This document shows, piece by piece, positions 12,795 through 24,176 of a stretch of 64,000 bases of DNA. A program made the translations under genes and the position numbers. Location of the stretch: assembly GCA_963989245.1 (NCBI GenBank), contig OZ022340.1, positions 33,436,710 through 33,500,709 on the forward strand, written 5' to 3'. Each line of letters opens with the position of its first letter. The first letter of the stretch is position 1. This DNA comes from Nansenia antarctica. Taxonomy: Eukaryota > Chordata > Actinopteri > Argentiniformes > Microstomatidae. The notes below the pieces were generated by a model. The model ran no database searches, was not told the origin of the DNA, and worked only from the letters and a program-made list of their open reading frames with translations.

Positions 12795-13885
12795 GGGCCT
12801 CATTCATAAAGAAGTACTTGAACGTCATCTTTGACTTTCACGTAAGCACAGTTTTCTAAACGGACGTAAGCATTATTTATAAAACGGGCTGAGATGGTTT
12901 AAAGTTGCGTACGTGCTTCCTTCTATAAATACCAACGCAGGTAAAAATGAACGCAGGTGAATGAGGTTTGTATTAACACCCTGTGATAGAGGCTGAATTA
13001 TAGCGGCTGAATTAAGACAAGTGCTATAATATAGGGTAGGCGTTCGTCTGGAAGTGGGAGAGGGCAGAGAAGGGTGGCTTCTCTGTAAGTTGCATTTGTG
13101 ACGTTTGATCATGACAACTAACCAGGCACACAGGCACATGCTTATACTCTACTCAAGTTGTAAAAGAAAATCAGGGGAGGTGGTGGATTTTATAAGAGGA
13201 CAATTTTAGCATCCCCTCGCCAGTGACTTCAGTGTCAGTAACTGTCATTGCATGTGTGCGTGCCCCCTCGCACCTTGAAATAGCAGTAATACCACGTTCA
13301 TTGATAAAATGACATTAAGTATGGAAAGAGGGGGGTGATTTTGACTGTTTTTATTTCAGGGGGGATGCCATCCCCCCTCAACTCGAGTGCTGCTTATACT
13401 GTAATAATATAATGGTCTTATTCTTATCAGGTGGTCTTATTCTTATATGGCTGCTCACTCCCTGACACCGGAGAAAATCCAGTATAATTTAGAGCTTGGC
13501 CGGGCAAGGTCCGTTGTGGAACGCACTTGAAGGGGAGATAGACAGCTGGGATATAAAGGAAGACTGAAATACAATCAGAAACATCAGTTCCATTTAAATC
13601 TTGAATTAAACTCATTTTCTCGGCTGATAACAACATCGTTAATTTTATTACGAGCCACTTGCATGAATTACACTAGGCAGTGCGGCTCACATGCCTGTAA
13701 TGACTCAGCATAACCAGTAGGTAATGTGCGTAAGCAAGTTGAATACTCGACGTCGAGCTACGATCGTTTCCACGATCAAATTGACTCACGTTGAAATTGT
13801 ATAAATCACTACGTTGACGTGGTTTTCTACGTACGACACGGGTAAGATCAACATTTGATCTAAGCACCCGTTATGAATGAGGCCC
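12795..13885. mobile_element. Non-autonomous TIR element with 3-bp TSD (Harbinger-like)
   Basis: It begins GGGCCTCATTCATAA and ends TTATGAATGAGGCCC, flanked by CAG on both sides (12792-12794 and 13886-13888). Removing it restores the host transposase frame exactly (...IDQ|AHEQ...). The 3-bp duplication and GGGCC ends are like those of PIF/Harbinger elements, but no transposase is encoded, so the superfamily is inferred. Confidence 0.8.
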
Positions 13886-15020
13886 CAGGCTCATGAGCAG
13901 AATAATGATCTGGTGAAGGGTTCTGGGGGTGCAGTGGGACTCACCGAGAATCCCTCAGCATTGAAGAAGTGGATGATCGCAGGGCCTGAACAAGCACGAC
14001 TCCTAAAAGAGTTTGAGCAGGAGTATATTTCAGAAGAACAACACCATGAAGAAGGAATGTCTACATAGAAGACATTCAAAGAACAAGCACTAGCTCTGGT
14101 GCACACCATCACTGGGATGAGCAATCCATTCCTAGATGATACCCCCGAGCTTCTAATGCTGGACACACGAAATATAACTGACGAGTCTGTGGTTAACACA
14201 GTCCGCAATGTGGAATCAGTGGGCAGAGATCAGTACCATTAGAGAGTGATCAGGAACCGCACACACTCCATTCACGAGCCCATCAAAAAGAACTCACTGC
14301 CTCTCTTCAGATGCCCAACACCCAAGACCAAGACCAAGCAGGCAGGGCAGATCTCAATGTTGAAGGATGATGTTGCACTCTTCTCCCAATTATATATAGC
14401 CATGCAACACAGAGAGGGTGACATGAGCACCTTTTTTAAGCACGAAAACCATCCATACCCTCCCTCCCTATCTGACAGAGGGAAACTACGCTTGGGAAAG
14501 AAGTCAGATCTGCTAATTGTTCTGACAGAGAAGACACAATAGGAACCTCCAGGTACTTTTTTTTTTACAAACAAGTTGTAATCAGTCAGTGGCATTAAGT
14601 AATATCAGTAATAATCAGAAAAAAAGCATATCATTCTCTTCAAGGTCTGTAGAGAGTCCTTATTTACAGTTTGTTTTTCGTTTTTTAACTAACTTTCTTT
14701 TTTACCTCCAGGGACTTTTGATGTCAAAGTACTCGACGGTGCTGCTGTTGTGCACTTCCTGTCCACCACCAACATTACCACATTCGACGAATATGCCAGT
14801 TGTGTCTTTGTTCCCCACATCATGAAGCACTTGGAGACCTCTGCAAGAGTTGATGTTAATTAATTAATTAATTAAATTAATCTGGGATACTTACATCACC
14901 AGCACAGTGGCGGCTGGTGCTAACATTTTTGGGTGGGGCACAGGTTATGGGGGCATGCTCCACGGGGAAGAATATCAACTTTAAAATCTGGATTTACAGT
15001 CGATTTTAGCATGAGAATAG

Positions 15021-15640
15021 CTCTACCCCCCTGTACAGACCTCGCCATCCCCTCTACCCCCCTGTACAGACCTCTTCATCCCCTCTACCCCCCTGTACAG
15101 ACCTCTTCATCCCCTCTACCCACCTCTACAGACCTCTTCATCCCCTCTACCCCCCTGTACAGACCTCTTCATCCCCTCTACCCACCTCTACAGACCTCTT
15201 CATCCCCTCTACCCACCTCTACAGACCTCTCCATCCCCTCTACCCTCTGTACAGACCTCTTCATCCCCTCTACCCCCCTGTACAGACCTCTCCATTCCCT
15301 CTACCCCCCTGTACAGACCTCTCCATCCCCTCTACCCCCCTGTACAGACCTCTTCATCCCCTCTACCCCCCTGTACAGACCCCGTCATCCCCTCTACCCC
15401 CCTGTACAGACCTCTTCATCCCCTCTACCCCCCTGTACAGACCTCTTCATCCCCTCTACCCCCCTGTACAGACCCCGTCATCCCCTCTACCCACCTCTAC
15501 AGACCCCGTCATCCCCTCTACCCCCTGTACAGACCTCTTCATCCCCTGTACAGACCTCTTCATCCCCTCTACCCCCCTGTACAGACCTCTTCATCCCCTC
15601 TACCCCCCTGTACAGACCTCTTCATCACCTCTACCCCCCC
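15021..15640. repeat. 31-bp pyrimidine-rich minisatellite, about 20 copies
   Basis: The unit reads CTCTACCCCCCTGTACAGAC followed by CTCTTCATCCC. Variants are CACCTCTACAGAC and ACCCCGTCATC. The unit is 31 bp with no stop codon in one register, so the array keeps a long open frame (14933-15763) that reads as a Pro/Ser/Leu repeat. I regard that frame as a by-product. Confidence 0.95.
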
Positions 15641-15740
15641 AGTGTTCTCTACAATTTCTACAATTTTCTCTCTACAGTTTCTACACGTCAACGTGTACCG
15701 AAACACTTGTTTCCAACGTGGTCCTACGTTTCTCCTACAC

Positions 15741-15800
15741 CAAGACACATACAAAGAGCATAGAAACATACAAAGAGCATAGAAACATACAAAGAGCATA
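15741..15800. repeat. 19-bp tandem repeat, 3 copies
   Basis: Three copies of ACATACAAAGAGCATAGAA, inside the hAT-type element. Confidence 0.9.
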
Positions 15801-15859
15801 GAAGATACAATCAGAATACAGTCTGCCATTCCTTCTCCCAGCATCGATTTGGTTTTCCT

Positions 15860-15955
15860 ATCATGACTGAAGGACAGACGATTCACTTACTTACACTACT
15901 GTAAGTCGCTTTGGATAAAGGCGTCTGCTAAAATGCCAAACATGTAAACAAATAA
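15860..15955 (+). mobile_element. L2-type LINE 3' tail
   Basis: GTAAGTCGCTTTGGATAAAG followed by GCGTCTGCTAAAATGCC, the same tail as at 8300 and 54330, nested in the hAT-type element. Confidence 0.7.
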
Positions 15956-16054
15956 ATCATGTAAATGTCGGCTAAGGTGATCAGCTGAGCTTGACTTGGG
16001 ACTTGACTAACAACAAGTGACACATTTCCCATCTCACACGCTGTTATTGCACAA

Positions 16055-16103
16055 TGTTATTGTGTGTGTGTGTGTGTGTGTGTGAGTGTGAGTGTGAGTG
16101 TGT

Positions 16104-16134
<31 letters not shown>

Positions 16135-16200
16135 CGTGTGTGCGTGCGTGTGTGCGTGTGTGCGTGTGTGCGTGTGTGCGTGTGTGTGTGTGTGCGTGTG
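16055..16200. repeat. (TG)n microsatellite with GTGAG and GTGCG variants
   Basis: A TG run broken by TGAG and TGCG variants. It is open in several frames on both strands but not coding. Confidence 0.95.
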
Positions 16201-17847
16201 CTGGGTGAATACATAAACAAACAAGCGAAAAGACGACATTAGAAAACGTACCATGCTGACGATATTACTAAATGTTTGAAGTAGCTTTTATCTTAGCTGA
16301 CTCTCTTACCTTCAGGTCGAGTTTGTGTATCTGGCTTCGCAAAAGACCAACAGCAGCCTAACAGCCGGTGCGGAGATTGCGACCACAAACAAGATAAGTT
16401 TGACTTCGGTAATAGGTCCAGTTGCAATATCCTCAAGTTGGGAACAAAAGATGCCTCCTTCTAATCCATTTGTTCAATTTGTTTACAGAAATAAATCCTC
16501 CTTACATTGTAAAAAAACTTAATTTGTTAGGAGAGCAGTCGTGCGTGCAGTCGTGCGTGCTGCCCCGGAAGTCGGAAGTCCTCAGCATAATACATTTTCT
16601 GCTATACAACCGGATATTCAGGGCGCAGTTTTTTGCGCCCCGGCCGAGAAATAGGAGACAGCCAATTGGAGCGCTGCTACAGCTCACGTGTAAGCGAAAA
16701 GTATTTGGCCTGTGATAGACTTGCATTCTACCGGCGTCCCTACTCCTCCCCCTATGTATTTTAACAGTGAATTTTACACACACACAGATAAAATGTTTAT
16801 TGTATTGGAGGATTTTTAATGAATGCTGATAGGCGCCGACAGAATATCAGCCGCATTTTGTGAATAAACAATGTTTATTTAAAAAAAAACTTTTACAAAT
16901 CGCAACTAGGAAGTGAAGGTGGGGGCGGCGCCCCAGCGGCCTCTATCGGCCAGCCGCCACTGCACCAGCAGCATAAAAGAGTCAACAAGGGAGAAAGGGA
17001 TACGACGGAAGGTGGCTGGTCAGAACAAGCTGCCAGGGAATTGGCCAGATTTCCTGCGTGACCCTATGAACAAGCAGGAACTCTTCACCTTCCTCTCCAG
17101 GAAGATTGCATCCATTGCCTGGCCAGATGGTAAGCAGGTCTTCATTAAATCTGGCACCAGAGTGGTCGGCACAGACACCAGCCACTTCATACTGCCATGT
17201 AACCATGAAGAGGCCGACCAGGATACTGATTCATCTGCTTGATGCCCTGGAGCATCGCTCTTCTACCTGCTTGGTACGCACTGTGGATACAGATGTTGTC
17301 GTTATCCTCATCGGCAAGTTCCATGCCCTGCTCACCAAATACCCAGCTGCAGACATCTGGGTCGCTTTTGGCACTGGCAAGAACTACAGATATCTTCATA
17401 TCAATAACATCTGCCATACTCTGGGCAAAGGTAAGTCCACAGCACTTCCAGTATTCCACTGTTTCACAGGCTGTGACACAACCTCAGCATTCTGTGGGAA
17501 GGGGAAGAAGTCAGAATGGGAGGCTTGGAAGTCCTACCCCGAGGTCACCCAGGCCTTCAACTACATGGCAGCGAATCCGCACACTCCCGTGACCATAGAT
17601 GCCCAGCAATTTAAACTTCTGGAGCGCTACACAATCGTCCTTTACGACAAGACGAGTGATGTGGAATCTATTAATGAAGCACGGAGATAGTTGTTCTGCC
17701 AGAAGAACAGAACGATGGAACACATTCCACCAACACAAGATTCCCTTCTGCAGCACTTGAAGCGAGTTGCCTACCAGTCTGGGATCTGGGCAACATCTGA
17801 ACTGGCTCAGCAGCCGACACCCAGTCCAGACGGATGTGGATGGACAT

Positions 17848-18029
17848 TGTGTTGTTATTATAATACATAACATTGGTTCCGCCCTATGTTGTTGTACCCG
17901 GACCGGGGGACCGGGGTTAGAGCTACAGAGTGTCTGGAAGACGGATGTGCAACGTGTTATTAAAAGCCAGTTAAGAAACCCCTGCCTGTTTATTCCTAGT
18001 TAGGAATACTGGAAACAACAAACATAACA
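17848..18029 (+). repeat. Gypsy 5' LTR
   Basis: Bounded by TG...CA. Matches 28370-28551 base for base as far as I can check. An ATTAAAA motif about 55 bp before its end may act as a polyadenylation signal. Confidence 0.93.
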
Positions 18030-18047
18030 TGGTGTCAGATAATGGGA
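18030..18047 (+). promoter_or_regulatory. Putative tRNA primer-binding site
   Basis: TGGTGTCAGATAATGGG begins directly after the LTR. TGGTGTCAGA is a common start for such sites in vertebrate Gypsy elements. The tRNA species was not determined. Confidence 0.5.
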
Positions 18048-18144
18048 CTGGCAACGCGGAGTTCATCGACTTATGAAAAAGGAATGTGCTGGATTCCGAA
18101 AGCACACATCTGCGGACTGCTAGCAAGAGGAGCGTCACGCGAGC

Positions 18145-19594
18145 ATGTCTAGCGAGAGTGGAAGTGACAGTGATCAAGCTACCGTGAGTGAAAACGATTC
18201 GAACAATCAACAAGGAGACCAAGAAAATCCTGCACCCGTAGTGTTCCCCATCATGGATAAACTCAGTCCTCCCTCACCCATGCAGTTCAGTGGCAATCTT
18301 GCTGATAATTGGAAGAGATTCAAGCAGAGATTTAATATTTACTTGGCCGCGAGCGGGGCGGGGGGAGGAGATGAAAAGCTAAAAGCGTCTATATTTTTGC
18401 ATGTAATAGGAGAAGATGCATTGGACATTTACAACACCTTTCAAATAGATGAGGGAAATTTAACATTGACTGAGCTAGTGACAAAGTTTGAGGAGTACTT
18501 TGTGCCCAGTAAAAATGTAACTTTTGAGAGATATAAGTTCTTCTCTGCCGCTCAGAAGACAGGTGAGAGTTTTGATCAGTACTTAACTGAAATACTTACT
18601 TTGAGCAAGTCATGTGAATTCTGAGATTTAAGAAACTCATTAGTCAGAGATCGAATAGTGTGTGGGATTCCTGATAATGGGCTTAGAGAAAGATTACTAC
18701 GTGAAAGTGATTTAACGCTAGAGAAAACAGTTCACATGTGCAGAGCAGCAGAAACCACTCGCGCACAAGCAAAGGAGCTGCGCATGGATGAGTCGGCAGC
18801 AGTGCATGCCGTGAAAAGAGAGGGACAGCGCCCAAAACAGTTTGGAAAGCAAAAGCCTACAGAGCAAAGTCCCAAGAGTCCAAACAGTAGATGTGGAAGA
18901 TGTGGAGGCAAGCATATGCCTAGGTCATGTCCTGCTTATGGAAAGGTCTGCCACAAGTGTGGGAAGGATAACCACTTTGGGAGGTATTGCAAAGCTGAGG
19001 CTTCAGGGATGAAAGTGGACACAGTGGAAGAAGAGCCAGAGGAGTTCTTGGTTGACTCAGTACAGTCTAGCACAGCAGATGCGTGCAAATGGTTAGTCCC
19101 ATTAACTGTGAATGAGACCATAATTCCATTCAAGATAGACACTGGTGCACAAGTCAACCTTATGTCCATACATGATTACAAGACCCTCACAGTTAAGAGC
19201 AAAATACACCCGGTGAAAGTAAAAGTGACAGGCTATACAGGAGAGACAGTTCCAATTAAAGGTTGTTGTATAGTGACTCTAAAGCACAAGGGACAGCAGT
19301 TAAAGACACAGGTGCTCATAGTAGAGAAGAGCGTACAGCCAATCCTAGGTCTGAGTACCTGTGAAAAGCTTGACTTAGTGAGAAGGGTGTTTGTAGTGAA
19401 TTCCCAGACTAGCACAGACCACAACGCAATTATGCAGGAGAACAAAGATGTCTTTGAGGGACTAGGATGCTTGCCTGGTGAGCACAAGATATGTGTGGAT
19501 GACACAGTGACTCCTGTAGTTCATGCGTGCAGAAAGATTCCATTTGCACTGAGAGACAAACTCAAAGAAGAGCTAGCACGCATGGAAAAGATGG
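18145..19594 (+). pseudogene. Gypsy gag and protease part of gag-pol (TGA inside, cut by LINE)
   Basis: The ATG at 18145 starts a Gag with an acidic N-terminus and a Retrotrans_gag-type core (DNWKRFKQRFNIYL, LHVIGEDALDIYNTF, FEEYFVPSKNVTFERYKFF). A TGA at 18622-18624 interrupts the frame (SCEF*DLRNSLVRDRIVCG), which then goes on in the same register. Next come two zinc knuckles (CGRCGGKHMPRSC and CHKCGKDNHFGRYC), then an aspartic protease with the active site IDTGAQVN at about 19136 and ILGLSTCEKL. The frame then reaches …ARMEKM at the LINE target site. The pre-insertion protein would be about 1338 aa. The TGA could be a mutation of GGA (Gly) or, less likely, a readthrough codon. Confidence 0.88.
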
Positions 19595-20789
19595 TGTTTT
19601 TTATTGGTTTTTATAAAAACACAACACCGTATATACAATCAATTAATCAAACAATCAGACATTTAAGACATTACATTCAACAACAACCAACATTAAACTA
19701 ACTAAAGTGCTCAGTGTTCAGTGTATTGTCCAGTGTAGTGTAATGTTCAGTGTTCAGTGTTCAGTGTCCAGGTTCCAGTGTCGGTAGGAGGCAGGGGTAA
19801 AAAACCTGTTCGCTGTGCATCCGGGAAAAAAATTCCCCTGCAGCCCTCTAGTTGTAGAGCGACTACTATCCAGTTTGCCCACCAGTGCAAAGCCGTGGCT
19901 CCCCCACCTCCCTCCCCCGAGGGACCCCACACACCCGACTCACCCGACCCACCACCGGCGCATCCGGCCCAGCCCACCAGGCTCAGACTCCTGTAGCCCT
20001 TCACGAGGCTAGCCGGACCAGGCGCCCCAGCGGCGGAGCAGATCGAGCACGCAGGCCGACCGGAGGCCCCTGAGGAGAGGCCCAGAGAGCTCGGCGCATG
20101 GCAGGCAAGCAGAGGCGAAAAACCTGTACACAGCTTATCCAGGGAAAAAGCTCCCTGGCTCTTCTCAGCTTGTTCCGGGCTGGGGGTTGGGGGTTGGCGG
20201 GTAGGGGACTGGGCCTGTAGCTGGGGGCCTGGAGTTGGGGGGGGGGGGCCCGGAACAGGGGGTTTGGGGTCGCTGAGTTGGAACCTGGGGTTGGTGCTGG
20301 GGTGACGTGGTGGTTCCCGCCGGTCTCTGCTCCTGGGTCTGGAAGCCTGGGTAGGTGTCAGAGCTGGATATGACATGTGCCTGAAAAGATACAGGAGTGA
20401 GAGAAGGGAGGTGTGCATGGTTTGTGTAGTGTGCATTTTGGTGTCAGGCGGGTGATCAGTACTTCCCTGTGACCCAGTGGTGTTGGTCATCCTGGTGCTG
20501 GTGGTGCTGGCAGAGACGGCTGGTTCGGCTGTGGGTTGTGTGTGGTGATATTCTGGTGAGGGTAGGAAGTGGGTCAGTGCTGTGTACATGTGTAGGTGGT
20601 GAAAGGTGCAGTAAACTTCCCTGTTGGTGTTGTGCGCTGCTCCTCTCCTGGTCCTTGTGATGGTGATACTGCTGACCAGGGCTTGTGCTGGAACGGTGGT
20701 GAAGGTGATAGTGCAGGAACTGGTGGTGTAGTGAGGTAGGCCCGGGGTGGGGGGGGGTTGGGCGATGCGGCGCGGCATGGGGGGGGGAT

Positions 20790-23700
20790 TTAGAGGATGA
20801 CGTCCTTCCATCTCTCCACCCCCCACACCGCTCTTGCTTGATCCGGGTTATTTTTAAAGTCAACAATAGCATGGTCCCTGAGGCAGAGGGTGATTCTCCT
20901 CCTCAGGGTTGTCAGGTGGACGCTCTGTTTCTGATAGACCCTGATGTTCCTCGTCTCCCAGAGTACCTGCTTGACGGCGCTGATGATCCTCCACTGTTGT
21001 TGTAGTTGGGGGGTTGTGCACCCCCCGGGAGGACCATACAGGATGTTCTCGCTCGTCAAGCGGGGCAGGGTCAGCAGGCTGTTTAGGGAGACAGAGGGAA
21101 CAAACAGGGCCCAGACCCGCCTGGCCACGGAGCACTCACAGAACAGGTGGTTAATGTGTTCTGTGTCCGTGCATCCGTGGGGGCATTTCTCAGTCGTTGC
21201 GATGTGCCGCCTATGCAAGAATTCCCTAGTGGGGAGACAACCATGAGCAGCCATCCAGGCAATGTCTTTTTGTTTATTGTTAGTACATTTATGATTAATG
21301 TTTTTCCATACCTGTTTGGAGTCCACGGCTGTGCTGGCCTTGGGGTGAGTAATGGTTTCCTTCGACCTTATGAAGGTCATAATGTCTTTGTATTTCCATG
21401 AGGCCAGCCCAGCCGCGGACAATCCTGTCTTGAAGGCAAAGTCCCTCCATATCTTGTAGACTGGAGGGGGGTCCCAGCTGTAGGGCACAGTGTGATTTAT
21501 TGATGCGGTCACCCTGAGTGTCCGGAGGATGGGTGTGGCATAGTATATTTCAAAGAACCTGGCTTTCCTATCTTTGTTGTTGATGTTGTTGATGAGGTTG
21601 GAGAGTCCCTGTGCCCTAATGATGTTTAGGATGTCTGGGACCCCTTTCCCCCCATTCTCCACTGTTTTGTACAGGGTGGTGCGTTTTAGTTTTTCCATCT
21701 GGCTCCCCCAGACAAAGGTAAACATGATCCTTTCGATGGTTTTGGATACTGCTCTGTCTGGGGGAAACACCCTGCCCAGGTAAAGGAGAATGGGAAGAAC
21801 AATAGCCTTCAGGACCAGGATCTTGCCTGTCATTGTGAGAGGCCGTGCACTCCACTCACAGATCTTCTTTTGGACCTGGCGGATGGTCTCCTTCCAGCTG
21901 CCGGAGGCTCCTCCATCTTTCTGGTAGGTGATCCCCAGCAGCTTAATGTTTTCCGTCTTTACAGGGAAGGAGGTTGCCAGGTTCTCCTGCCAGTGCTGCG
22001 ACAGAAACAGCTCACACTTACCCCTATTGATCAGGGCGCCAGTGGCTGCACAGTAGTCCTCCACCACTTTCGTTGCTGTGGAAATGGAGCGACTATCTGT
22101 GCCGACGATGGTAATGTCGTCCATGTACGCCACCACCTTGAGCCTCTCCCCCCGGGCCCCTGGTAGAGGGTAGCCCATGATGTTGGGGGAGCTCCTGATC
22201 TTCCGTAGGAACGGCTCCAGGTAGATGACGTACAGTAGAGGGGCCAAGGGGCATCCCTGCCGTACTCCAGCTTTGATGGGGAAGGGGTCTGTCAACTGGT
22301 TGTTGATCCGAACTCTGCTCGTGATGTTGTTGTAGCAGAGTTCGGTCCAGTTGAGCAGGTGCTGGGGGAAGTTCATGCCCCTCAGCACCCTCTGCAGGAA
22401 ACCATGGCTAACCCTGTCAAAGGCCTTCTCCTGATCCAGGCTGAGAAGGCCTAAAGGGGACCTCCGCTCCTGGGAGTGCAGGATGAGGTCTCTCACCAGG
22501 AGCAGGTTGTCGTTGATGGACCTACCGGGGACGCTACAGGTTTGGTCAGGGGCTATAACTGAGGGGAGGAGGGTTTGAAACCGTTGGGTGAGGGCTTTTG
22601 TCATAATTTTATAGTCCACTGGGAGGAGATTGATGGGGCGCCAGTTCCGGAGGTCCTTGAGGTCCCCTTTCTTGGGGATCAGTGTGACCGTACTCTGTCT
22701 CATTGACTCTCCAAGCCTCCCTTCCCTGTAGACGGCTTTGAAGACCTCCGCCAAGTCCTCCTTGAGGAGATCCCAGAGAGTCTTGTAGAACTCTGCTGGG
22801 ATCCCATCCGGTCCAGGGGCCTTGTGTGTATTCAAGGAGTGCACGGCCCGGGTGAGCTCCTCCGTGGTCAGCTCTGGGTTCTCACTCTCACCACCCTCGG
22901 GGACCCGGTCCAGACCATCCAGGAAGGTGGCCATGAGAGTCTCGTCGGTTGTCTTGATGTTGTAGAGACTCTCGTAGAACTCTCTTGCCACCCCCGGGAT
23001 GTTGCCTCTGTCTGACACGGTGTCCCCATTGGTGTCGTATAGGGACAGGATAGGCTTGTGTTTTGACCGTGCCTTGCGGAAGAAGTGGCGTGTGCATTTC
23101 TCCTCCTCCTCCAGGCCCTGGAGTTTTTCCCTGAACTGTTTCTTTTGTTGTTGCTCCCGGTAGAGGGTGGCAAGGTGTTGTTTGGTCTCAGCCAGTTCTC
23201 GGGCCACATCCAGACCACCCAGTTGTAGGAGACTTAGGCGTTGGAGGGCCGCGTTGTGGTGTTGAAACCTGGCCCTCTGTTCTGCCGCTTTCCTCCTTCC
23301 GACTGACCCGAAGTAGCCCTTTGTCCTGGCCTTAACCATCTCCCACCACTCTATCGGGGAGTCGAACAGTTCTTTTAGGGTCCTCCACTCCAGGTAGCGC
23401 CTGGAGAAGGAATGCACCACTGTTGGGTCCTGAAGGATCGATGTATTCATCCTCCAGGTACCCCTACCCGCTCTTGTTTGGCCATCCCATTCCAGGGACA
23501 CTGTCAACATCCTGTGGTCCGAGAAGTGGGCCGCCTGGCTGGTCAGGGTTCCCATCCTCAGACCTGGCGAGAGCAAGAACATGTCTATCCTGGAGGAAGA
23601 ATTCCCGGAGGAACTCACCCTTGTGTGTGTCGGCGGGGAGGTGCCACCGGCGTCTACCAGTTGGAAGTCGTCTATGATGGACTGAAGTTCTGTAGTGGAT

Positions 23701-24176
23701 CGGTCTCTCCTGGGCCTGCTGCGGTCCTCATCCCGGAGGGCACAGTTGAAATCTCCCCCCACTAGGACTGGTGTGGGGATGAGGAGGAGAGACCGAAGTT
23801 TCTTGAAAAGGGAGACTCTCTTGGCCACGTTGGTTGGGCCGTACACATTGATGACCCTCAGCGGCGAACCCTGGATCTCTAGGTCCAGAACCAGGATTCG
23901 CCCGCTCTCTACAACCTCCCCCTTTTTGGTCTGCAGAAAAGGGTTGGCCACCAAAATGCCGACCCCATCAGCTCTATCAATGTTTGAGCCTGACCAGAGA
24001 GAGTCCCCCCGTGTCCATTCCTCCTCCAGGGTGGCGTCCATCTCCTTGAATGGGATGGCGCACTCCTGGAGGATATACATGTCTGACTGATGTTGGGTGA
24101 TGTACTGGTAGACGACCTCCCGTTTGTCTGGTTGCCGGAGGCTTCTGGTGTTGAGAGATGAGATTGTTATCCTCAT
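20790..24176 (-). CDS. LINE ORF2: AP-like endonuclease and reverse transcriptase
   Basis: 1128 aa, complete. The endonuclease domain (residues 1 to about 230) shows ISSLNTRSL, QE at 38-39, GGDFN at 140-144 and SDH at 219-221, the expected catalytic set. A linker with a KAPGPDGIP block (452-460) leads into the reverse transcriptase, with LIPKKGDL, NWRPI, LLSLDQEKAFDRVS, GVRQGCPLAPLL and the catalytic YMDD at 684-687. The C-terminal region has a CCHC knuckle (CPHGCTDTEHINHLFCEC). This protein nicks target DNA and reverse transcribes the LINE RNA. The start ATG lies within the ORF1 stop (ATGA). No inactivating change is seen in ORF2, though the copy lacks its 5' end. Confidence 0.93.
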   Translation of the reverse strand: MRITISSLNTRSLRQPDKREVVYQYITQHQSDMYILQECAIPFKEMDATLEEEWTRGDSLWSGSNIDRADGVGILVANPFLQTKKGEVVESGRILVLDLEIQGSPLRVINVYGPTNVAKRVSLFKKLRSLLLIPTPVLVGGDFNCALRDEDRSRPRRDRSTTELQSIIDDFQLVDAGGTSPPTHTRVSSSGNSSSRIDMFLLSPGLRMGTLTSQAAHFSDHRMLTVSLEWDGQTRAGRGTWRMNTSILQDPTVVHSFSRRYLEWRTLKELFDSPIEWWEMVKARTKGYFGSVGRRKAAEQRARFQHHNAALQRLSLLQLGGLDVARELAETKQHLATLYREQQQKKQFREKLQGLEEEEKCTRHFFRKARSKHKPILSLYDTNGDTVSDRGNIPGVAREFYESLYNIKTTDETLMATFLDGLDRVPEGGESENPELTTEELTRAVHSLNTHKAPGPDGIPAEFYKTLWDLLKEDLAEVFKAVYREGRLGESMRQSTVTLIPKKGDLKDLRNWRPINLLPVDYKIMTKALTQRFQTLLPSVIAPDQTCSVPGRSINDNLLLVRDLILHSQERRSPLGLLSLDQEKAFDRVSHGFLQRVLRGMNFPQHLLNWTELCYNNITSRVRINNQLTDPFPIKAGVRQGCPLAPLLYVIYLEPFLRKIRSSPNIMGYPLPGARGERLKVVAYMDDITIVGTDSRSISTATKVVEDYCAATGALINRGKCELFLSQHWQENLATSFPVKTENIKLLGITYQKDGGASGSWKETIRQVQKKICEWSARPLTMTGKILVLKAIVLPILLYLGRVFPPDRAVSKTIERIMFTFVWGSQMEKLKRTTLYKTVENGGKGVPDILNIIRAQGLSNLINNINNKDRKARFFEIYYATPILRTLRVTASINHTVPYSWDPPPVYKIWRDFAFKTGLSAAGLASWKYKDIMTFIRSKETITHPKASTAVDSKQVWKNINHKCTNNKQKDIAWMAAHGCLPTREFLHRRHIATTEKCPHGCTDTEHINHLFCECSVARRVWALFVPSVSLNSLLTLPRLTSENILYGPPGGCTTPQLQQQWRIISAVKQVLWETRNIRVYQKQSVHLTTLRRRITLCLRDHAIVDFKNNPDQARAVWGVERWKDVIL

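Larger units (their letters stand above)
14905..16962. mobile_element. Non-autonomous hAT-type element, 8-bp TSD
   Basis: It starts CAGTGGCGGCTGG and ends CCAGCCGCCACTG, flanked by the 8-bp duplication CACCAGCA (14897-14904 and 16963-16970). Excising it rejoins the host transposase (…YITSS|IKEST…). No transposase is seen inside. It carries a 31-bp minisatellite (15021-15640), a 19-bp triplication (15741-15797), an L2-like tail (15860-15955) and a TG/CG microsatellite (16055-16200). Confidence 0.88.

Noticed and set aside
14933..15763. 276-codon open frame, Pro/Ser/Leu-rich
   Set aside because: It is produced by the 31-bp minisatellite, which has no stop in one frame. Its ends lie outside the array in non-coding transposon sequence.
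19747..20826. 359-codon minus-strand frame, Pro/Thr/His-rich
   Set aside because: It lies in the 3' untranslated region of the L1/Tx1-type LINE, overlaps the end of ORF2, and is compositionally biased. No family is recognisable.
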